A stretch of 7,774 nt of DNA from the NCBI GenBank assembly GCA_011322755.1, contig DRLZ01000187.1:1-7774 (forward strand). Direction: 5' to 3'. The notes under the pieces are model-generated. The model ran no database searches and was not told the origin of the DNA. It worked only from the letters and a program-made list of their open reading frames with translations. Shown piece by piece: positions 1 to 6,500 of this stretch; positions within the stretch are counted from its first letter, which is position 1, and every line of letters starts with the position of its first letter. The stretch comes from Crenotrichaceae bacterium. GTDB lineage: Bacteria > Pseudomonadota > Gammaproteobacteria > Methylococcales > DRLZ01. Made by a program: the position numbers and the translations under genes.

Positions 1-3000
1 ATTCTGCCTGCACACATTCATGAGCTATCAATCTGGACTGATGATGACCTCCCGCAAGCGCTGAATCTGGCGTTGCAAATCAGGTCAGCCAAACCTTACC
101 TTTTATCTGAACAGAGTTACCTGTCGCGTTTGTATGAAGCGTCTAAATCACATTTATTTAATGTGTTTGTTACTGATCTTGGCACGATGCAAAAACACAG
201 CAACCCGACTCAACAACAACTGTTAAATCAATGGCTCCCCATAAAACGTGATTTGATAAGACATTATCGTGATTATAAAAACTCCGTTTCTAATGTCATT
301 CACTCTGTCGTACCTGTCACCCCGGTACGGCTTAAAAAATGGCACAAACAAGCTCGCAATGCCGAGCAACAACAACAGTGGGTGGAGGCATTACAGTTCT
401 GGAACAAGATAGTGCATGGCACAGAAGGCGAGGTAAGAGACCGCGCACAACTCGCGCAGGCGAATATTCTTTATCGACTCTCGGAAAACTATCTTGCAAA
501 AACATTGTGGCGATATTTGACTTTATACGCCCAAAACGACGTTGCTGAGCAGGCAAAACAGCAACTACTTACAGAATATACCCGCGAGCATAATGAGCAT
601 GCAATTGTCCAGCTGGCTGCCGCAATGTTTGTTCATCGTCCTGATCTACAACGCATGGATTCCCTGATTCAGGCTTATATGCAAAATCAACAATATCGTT
701 TTGCATTGTTGCTGGGGCTTACTTTTACAGAAGTAGTGCCTGAGCGGATGTTGACTGCCGCTTATCAATTAGGTTGGTGGCAAACCTATGATAATTTCGT
801 TGCTCAACTACCAAAACAGCAACAGATACACTGGTTGGCTCTAAAGGCACAACGACAGGGAGATGTTCAAGTCGCCAGCCAAATCTGGAGTGAGAATTTG
901 GCTGATCAATGGTACGCGTATTTACAATCCGGATTGTTGATTCAACAGCATTTGAAACAGCAGCGACAACTCAACTACAGCAAGCAGAAAGACCGCAACA
1001 AGGAAATTATTCAAATTTACCAGGACTGGAGAGATTGGCAGAAAGCCTATCCAGGTCAGTGGATCTGGAAAGATGCAAGCCAGGCGGTTCGGGATGCTGC
1101 AGGTACGGACAGTTATTATTCGGTGGAACGTGATTTTACCAGCAAGGCATTTAGAAGCAAGCCGGAGCGGACGGTGAAATTACAGATACTGGGACCGGCG
1201 AAACTGGCTTTTCAAATAAGAATACTGCATCAACAACTTGATGCTGAGCTGGATGGTTGGATTCGAATTGTTGATAACAAGCAATCGTACAGTTATCCAT
1301 TTTTTCATAACAAGCCAGTTCAGGGGCTGGAAATAACTGGTCAGGGAGACTATTTACCTGGAAATCTGATCACTCTGGATTATCAAGTCGGTGATGGTTA
1401 TCATGAAATTGAACTATCGGCATTTGATGCACCGATGTCCATCGTCATTAAACGACAATACCCTGAAATTCCGCTGACAGTCCTTGCACCATTACAAATC
1501 AATACGTTTATTGAGACTCTCCGGCATACGCTGAAACTGGAGGATGTCACAGATCGTCAGTTACTAAAACTGATTCCGCACCAGCCATCAACATCACTGG
1601 CGATGGTCAATCGGGCGTTGTCACTGGAATCACTACAAGCATTGCCAGAAACTGTTGATTCCAGCCAGGCATCAATCCGTATGATGGAGTATCTGATGTT
1701 GCTGGAAAATGATCCCGACAGCAGACAATCAGTGCTATTTCTGGCTGAACAGTTACAGTATCGCTATCGGAATAATACATTGGTTCAGTCAATCTGGAAC
1801 AAAATGTCACGCTATCAACAGTGGCAAACTGTTCATTCAATTGTCAACAGTGGCGGTGAGCGTTTCGTCGAGATTAATGGCTGGCAACCTGTCACTCCGA
1901 AACTGCGAATTCGCAAGGCTTTGCTTTCCGAAACTTCACCTCAACAACATGTAATTACCGGAGGGCAGCATTTATTGATGGTAATGAAAAACCTCACAAC
2001 CAGGCTGATTCAGGTAGAAGCATACTTTGATGATGTGGGATTTCTGCCCGACAGTTCAGCAAGTGTTGTCTATCAAATCGACCAACTGGACCCACAACAC
2101 ATCGAAATGACACGTTCACAGAACTGGAAACAGTTTCAAGTGCGGGTTCCGGCGGGTCAGCATCAACTCCGGTTTACAATTCAGCATCCAGTTGCAAATC
2201 AATTCCTGAAGCTACGCTTTCGAAATGCGGGCACGACGATCAATGACGCCAGTCAACGCACTTTTTTTGTCAGTACACAAAACAGTCCACTACAGGTTTA
2301 CATCAATGGTCCAACAGTCATCAGAGTTGATGAATGGGTGAATAACAAAATAATTTCGCAGCTCCAGACTGTTCCAGTGTCAGGCTGGCAGCTGGTCACC
2401 ATACCACCCGATAAAAAGCAACAACAAGCACTGTTTCAAGTGCGGCAGCAGATACCTGTTTCTGAACGAAAAGAAATGATTAAAAGCAGGAGTGCCAAGC
2501 GTATTCTACAGCCCGTGTTACCAGCACTGGCTCAATTTGATGATTTGTTCTCGCTCGATCAACTAAAATCTTTCGATAGGCTGGAAAACTCGCTTGATAA
2601 TCTATCATCTGGTTTTGGTACATGGTCGTTTGGTACGGATACAGTCCGCAGAAACAATGTATTGGAAGATAGCACCAGAAGTGGCCCTGTGCATTATCAA
2701 CAATTTCGTCTGGATCATCGCTATTTTGACGAATTCAGCAATACTTACTGGGATACACAGGGGTTTGTTCGGCACCGGCAACATGGCAGCCCCAGTTTTG
2801 GTTTGAATGAATTTGTCAGGATTCAGCCTCGTAACTGGCCGTTTCGCATCAATCTGTCAGCAAAACTGGTTACTCAACAGGTTGCAGGTGAGCTGGAATG
2901 GACAGGACTGCTCAAAACCGCAGTATCAAAAACTGTTTATTTAACTCCCAGGACTCGGGTCATACCGCAAATATCCTGGTTTGGTCGTTACATGAGTCTA

Positions 3001-3549
3001 CGTAATCGTGGAAAGCTGTTTCCGGATGGTGCGTTTAAAGACAGGCGTTTAACCAAGAAAGTGGATCAGGATTTATATACGATTTATAAATCCGAGCATA
3101 CTAGAGGCTTGGCGGCATCACTGCTGCTGATTCACGAACCCTGGATGGACACGCGCTGGACAGCGAAAGTCAACAGTGTCAGCAATGAAGACCTGAACTT
3201 TTTTATTCCAGATCATGTATCGACCGAAGCGCACTGGAAGCAGTTATTCGGCAATCTTGACCTGGATGCCAGTGTCAGAGTTAATTTTTATCAGGATGAT
3301 AATAACAGATCCAGCAGCATACGCCGTCATTTTACCAAACTTGAGCTGAATTGGCAGAACTGGAGCAAAAAACAAAATCGATTTGAAATCAGTGGTCAAT
3401 ACAACTATGACATCGATCGAAACGAGCACTTGGGAATGCTGAGTTTCACTTACCATTATGGTGAGCATCGAGGTTACCGGGATTTCAAGCGTTCAGCAGT
3501 TAATTTTCGCAATATAAGAGAACGGCAGAGACTGGATGGATACAACTGA
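1..3549 (+). CDS. TPR-like / outer-membrane beta-barrel protein, candidate polymer exporter (5' partial)
   Basis: The frame is open from base 1 with no stop, so the gene starts upstream. The TTG at 73 is only the first start-like codon, and the 24 codons before it read as ordinary protein. At least 1182 residues are in the window. Numbering from base 1: about 113-380 is helical and Gln-rich, with TPR-like pieces such as QWVEALQFWNKIV. About 387-490 is beta-rich. About 494-617 is helical again. About 618-820 is beta-rich, with a GP motif resembling one in the first beta block. About 867-1154 has alternating polar/hydrophobic strands rich in Tyr, Trp and Phe (for example FRINLSAKLV, RFEISGQYNYD, LGMLSFTYHY), typical of an outer-membrane barrel. 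A basic tail of about 28 residues follows. No signal peptide can be seen because the N-terminus is missing. The architecture recalls TPR-barrel exporters such as PgaA, BcsC or PelB, but I see no direct sequence match to them. The stop overlaps the following ligase gene by 14 nt, suggesting a role in exporting its polymer. The CDS is certain; the exporter role is inferred. Confidence 0.85.
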   Translation: MLPAHIHELSIWTDDDLPQALNLALQIRSAKPYLLSEQSYLSRLYEASKSHLFNVFVTDLGTMQKHSNPTQQQLLNQWLPIKRDLIRHYRDYKNSVSNVIHSVVPVTPVRLKKWHKQARNAEQQQQWVEALQFWNKIVHGTEGEVRDRAQLAQANILYRLSENYLAKTLWRYLTLYAQNDVAEQAKQQLLTEYTREHNEHAIVQLAAAMFVHRPDLQRMDSLIQAYMQNQQYRFALLLGLTFTEVVPERMLTAAYQLGWWQTYDNFVAQLPKQQQIHWLALKAQRQGDVQVASQIWSENLADQWYAYLQSGLLIQQHLKQQRQLNYSKQKDRNKEIIQIYQDWRDWQKAYPGQWIWKDASQAVRDAAGTDSYYSVERDFTSKAFRSKPERTVKLQILGPAKLAFQIRILHQQLDAELDGWIRIVDNKQSYSYPFFHNKPVQGLEITGQGDYLPGNLITLDYQVGDGYHEIELSAFDAPMSIVIKRQYPEIPLTVLAPLQINTFIETLRHTLKLEDVTDRQLLKLIPHQPSTSLAMVNRALSLESLQALPETVDSSQASIRMMEYLMLLENDPDSRQSVLFLAEQLQYRYRNNTLVQSIWNKMSRYQQWQTVHSIVNSGGERFVEINGWQPVTPKLRIRKALLSETSPQQHVITGGQHLLMVMKNLTTRLIQVEAYFDDVGFLPDSSASVVYQIDQLDPQHIEMTRSQNWKQFQVRVPAGQHQLRFTIQHPVANQFLKLRFRNAGTTINDASQRTFFVSTQNSPLQVYINGPTVIRVDEWVNNKIISQLQTVPVSGWQLVTIPPDKKQQQALFQVRQQIPVSERKEMIKSRSAKRILQPVLPALAQFDDLFSLDQLKSFDRLENSLDNLSSGFGTWSFGTDTVRRNNVLEDSTRSGPVHYQQFRLDHRYFDEFSNTYWDTQGFVRHRQHGSPSFGLNEFVRIQPRNWPFRINLSAKLVTQQVAGELEWTGLLKTAVSKTVYLTPRTRVIPQISWFGRYMSLRNRGKLFPDGAFKDRRLTKKVDQDLYTIYKSEHTRGLAASLLLIHEPWMDTRWTAKVNSVSNEDLNFFIPDHVSTEAHWKQLFGNLDLDASVRVNFYQDDNNRSSSIRRHFTKLELNWQNWSKKQNRFEISGQYNYDIDRNEHLGMLSFTYHYGEHRGYRDFKRSAVNFRNIRERQRLDGYN
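337..1140 (+). other. TPR-like helical repeat region of the upstream gene
   Basis: Residues about 113-380 (counted from base 1) are almost entirely predicted helix, with paired amphipathic helices of TPR length. Examples are AEQQQQWVEALQFWNKIV and the block around YRLSENYLAKTLWRYLTLY. Individual repeats are degenerate, so their number is uncertain. In TPR-barrel exporters such regions sit in the periplasm ahead of the barrel and contact polymer or partner proteins; this is transferred here by analogy only. Gln is unusually common, encoded largely by short CAA/CAG runs. Confidence 0.55.
2599..3462 (+). other. Predicted outer-membrane beta-barrel domain of the upstream gene
   Basis: Residues about 867-1154 (counted from base 1) show roughly ten to twelve stretches of 8-12 residues with alternating hydrophobic and polar side chains. 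They are separated by short charged or Gly/Asn/Asp turns and carry Tyr, Trp and Phe at strand ends. The last such strand, GMLSFTYHY, resembles a barrel beta-signal, but it is followed by a basic tail of about 28 residues instead of ending the protein. The strand assignment was made by eye. A specialised lipid-facing barrel is the best reading; a large periplasmic beta-sheet domain is the alternative. Confidence 0.65.
3515..3538 (+). promoter_or_regulatory. Start region of the ligase gene inside the end of the upstream gene
   Basis: An in-frame TAA at 3515-3517 rules out any longer N-terminus. ATG 3536 is the only nearby ATG; the next in frame is codon 72. Shine-Dalgarno-like sequence is weak: AGAGA at 3527-3531 lies 4 nt before the ATG, and AAGAGAA at 3516-3522 is too far away to be ideal. 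Because the upstream stop is at 3547-3549, ribosomes ending there could re-initiate just upstream, so translational coupling is the likely mode. Confidence 0.45.
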
Positions 3550-6500
3550 AGCGGAAAAATTCAGCGTTAGCAGTGTTGATGTTCGCCATTTACTGGAATC
3601 CGGGCAACATCAATACTGGTTGCAGCTGAATAGTGAACTCATTGATCAAATTATTGAGCAATATGAACAATGGCCAGAAGTGGCCGTACGTGAATATGAG
3701 CCAGGGCGCAGTGACATTGGTCGGATTTCCGAGCACATTGTACGTTTTATGTTGTATGACGTTGAACAAATACAGCTGCAACTGGAGCAGATGAAAAGTC
3801 GATATGCAGACTATAGTCAACGCTACACAAAATCATTCAGTGAAGATGAAAAAACCCGATTGATTCTTGACTATGCACACGACCTGGGTGCAGATAGCAA
3901 GCAATTACGTGGAGACAAAAAAGCATTTAATCGCTGGTTTGGTCATGATGCAGTCAGCGAACGCCATCATCGTCGTTATCTGGAGAAAGAACGTTTCATC
4001 AGCTTCATGCTCCAATGTTTAGGTCGAATGGCTGCAACTGCAATCAAGAAGGATGGCAGGTTGATTGGTTATCAAAAGTTCTGGCAACGGCTGGCGCTGG
4101 AACCGGTTCTCAAACCGTTATTAGTACATCAAGGTGACAAACGTGTCGTCAGTGCAGCTTTTCATTGTCTTACAGAAGCATTAACTGCAATGCCTGTCGG
4201 CTTGCAACAGAATTGTATTTCTGAATCCAGTTTGCGTTTTATCTATCATGCTTCGCTCAGCAGTCGCAGAGTCGTCTGGATTCAATGTGAAGCACTTAGA
4301 CTCCTGCAACGCGCAGCACCGGAATCATTGTTACCGGTATTTAAAAAACGTTTGTTACGTCCCCAGGGTGATGATGATTTATTTGTCAGACGTAAAGTTG
4401 TCGAAATACTTGGTCAGCAACTACCCATTGATCACCAATTGGTCGAATTGATTCCACTCATCATTCAGGATCCATGTCCGTCCGTGCGCCAGAAATTACC
4501 TGCGGCACTGAATCATGCCGACGTGAATACCATAGAACACTATTATCCTGCGTTATTGTTTGATGATCCGGTCGAACAAGTACGTGCTGCCGCACTTTTA
4601 AATCTGACAGATTTAATGATGCAAGAGGACACTCTGGCACTGGCATTACAGTATTTAAGCAAATGCCTTTATGCCGAACAACAGTCTTTTGTGCTAAGAG
4701 TTGCTCTAAAAGTGTGTCGCGATAGCCTTGCAGATCGTGTCAATAAGCGCGCTTATATTCGTGAACTACTGCCATCTGTGGAACAGTTACATCAGCAAGC
4801 AGAATCCTTGTCGGTAAGGCGCTGGGCGGCTGAAACCCGTGAGTATCTGGTTGGCTATGGGAATGAACAAACAGCACAGCAGCTCCATTCACTGCAACAA
4901 TTTGTTGAAACAATACCTCCTGGTAAAAGCAGGCGTATACCGAAAGAACTGCAGTGTGAGAGCGACAGTCAGCTGGGTCGATTACTGTCAGTGATAGCGC
5001 AGCAGGATTATGGTTTTGATATTGAAAAAAGCCTGTTTGGAACATTTCTGACCCGTGGTCATTCATTTGGTTTCAGAATATGGCGGTTGCTGCACGAATT
5101 CAGACATCCGTCGCCTGATAAACGGCAGGCTTTTCAGCATACTCGCGGTCGTTTGTTTTGGGGGACGATGCGTATTCCTTCAGGTATTCTCTCCGAACTG
5201 GCTGAAACCAAAGTGCCGGGTGAACCGCTTTTTATGGACACAGAGGAAGGCTGGCGCGGTTATTTGCCACTGGTTGATGATGTCATCTCGGCATTGGCGA
5301 TTGGAAATCAGCCAACCTGGTTTTATCACAGTGAAGGAATCACCTGCTTGCAGCCGCCAAAGAACTTTTTTCGTCGATGGCTGGCAAGTTGGCGTATCAG
5401 CTACTATTTCAGCGAGTATGCACGGTTAAGAAACTGGCAGGAAAATAGCCAGGATTCTCCACAATCCTACCTGAATGCCTTGTCCTCTATTGGTATCACA
5501 GTGACATTTCAAGGGCATGACTGTCTTGATGGTGATATTTCCGAAGATTCAGCAGTGCTGCGTTTTTTTCCGGCAATCTTTCCGTTCGCGAACGTTGATC
5601 TCTGGCAGGATTTTAAAAATTATTTTGTCTCAGTGTACGAGAATACCTTGTATGAACTCAGTGTGTTCCTGGGAATCATTATCAGTTATTTTGTAGGCAG
5701 ACATATCTATCTCTACCATAAAATCAAGAAGGCACGCAATCATATTCCCTTGGTTCTGGGTGGCTGGGGTACCCGTGGCAAATCCGGGACAGAGCGTATT
5801 AAAGCAGCGCTGATAAATGCATTGGGCTATGGCATTGTCTCCAAAACCACGGGGTGTGAAGCCATGTTTTTGCACGCGCATCCATTTGGTGAATTGAGAG
5901 AAATGTTTTTGTTCCGGCCCTACGACAAAGCAACAATCTGGGAACAACATAATCTGGTGTGCTTGTCAGACAAGCTAGACTGTGAGGTTTTTCTTTGGGA
6001 ATGCATGGGCTTAACGCCTTCCTATATTGATATTTTGCAGCGACAGTGGATGCGTGATGATATTTCCACGATTACCAATACGTACCCGGATCACGAGGAT
6101 TTGCAAGGGCCAGCGGGGATTAATATCCCGGAAGTGATGACCCAGTTTATACCGCAAAATTCAACACTGATCACGAGTGAGGAACAGATGTTACCGGTGT
6201 TAAAAGCTGCCGCCCACCAGCGCAACGTACATTTTCGCTCAGTCAGCTGGCTGGAAGCCGGAATGCTTGCAGACGATGTGCTGAAACGTTTTCCCTATGA
6301 CGAACACCCGTTTAATATTGCATTGGTGATGGCGCTGGGTGAAGAGCTGGGTGTGGATAGAGACTTTTCACTCAAGGAAATGGCCGATCGTGTGGTGGCG
6401 GACATCGGCGTACTCAAAACATTTCCTTGTGCACCATGGCGTGGCCGGCGTCTCGAATTCATTAATGGAATGTCCGCTAATGAACGCTTTGGTTGTCTGG

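Noticed and set aside
73..75. TTG as the start of the first gene
   Set aside because: The same frame is open back to base 1 and reads as normal protein before the TTG. A protein with a C-terminal outer-membrane barrel should also begin with a signal peptide, which is absent here. The true start is upstream of the window.
208..380. CAA/CAG runs as a microsatellite
   Set aside because: The runs are only three or four codons long and encode Gln within a generally Gln-rich helical region, so they do not form a repeat array.
4740..5066. Antisense open frame of 108 codons
   Set aside because: It lies wholly inside the ligase gene, has no recognisable domain, and its composition fits a shadow of the real frame.
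5561..5567. T-run (CGTTTTTTTCC) as a programmed frameshift or sequencing error site
   Set aside because: The reading frame continues intact on both sides with conserved-looking sequence, and no alternative frame of interest begins there.
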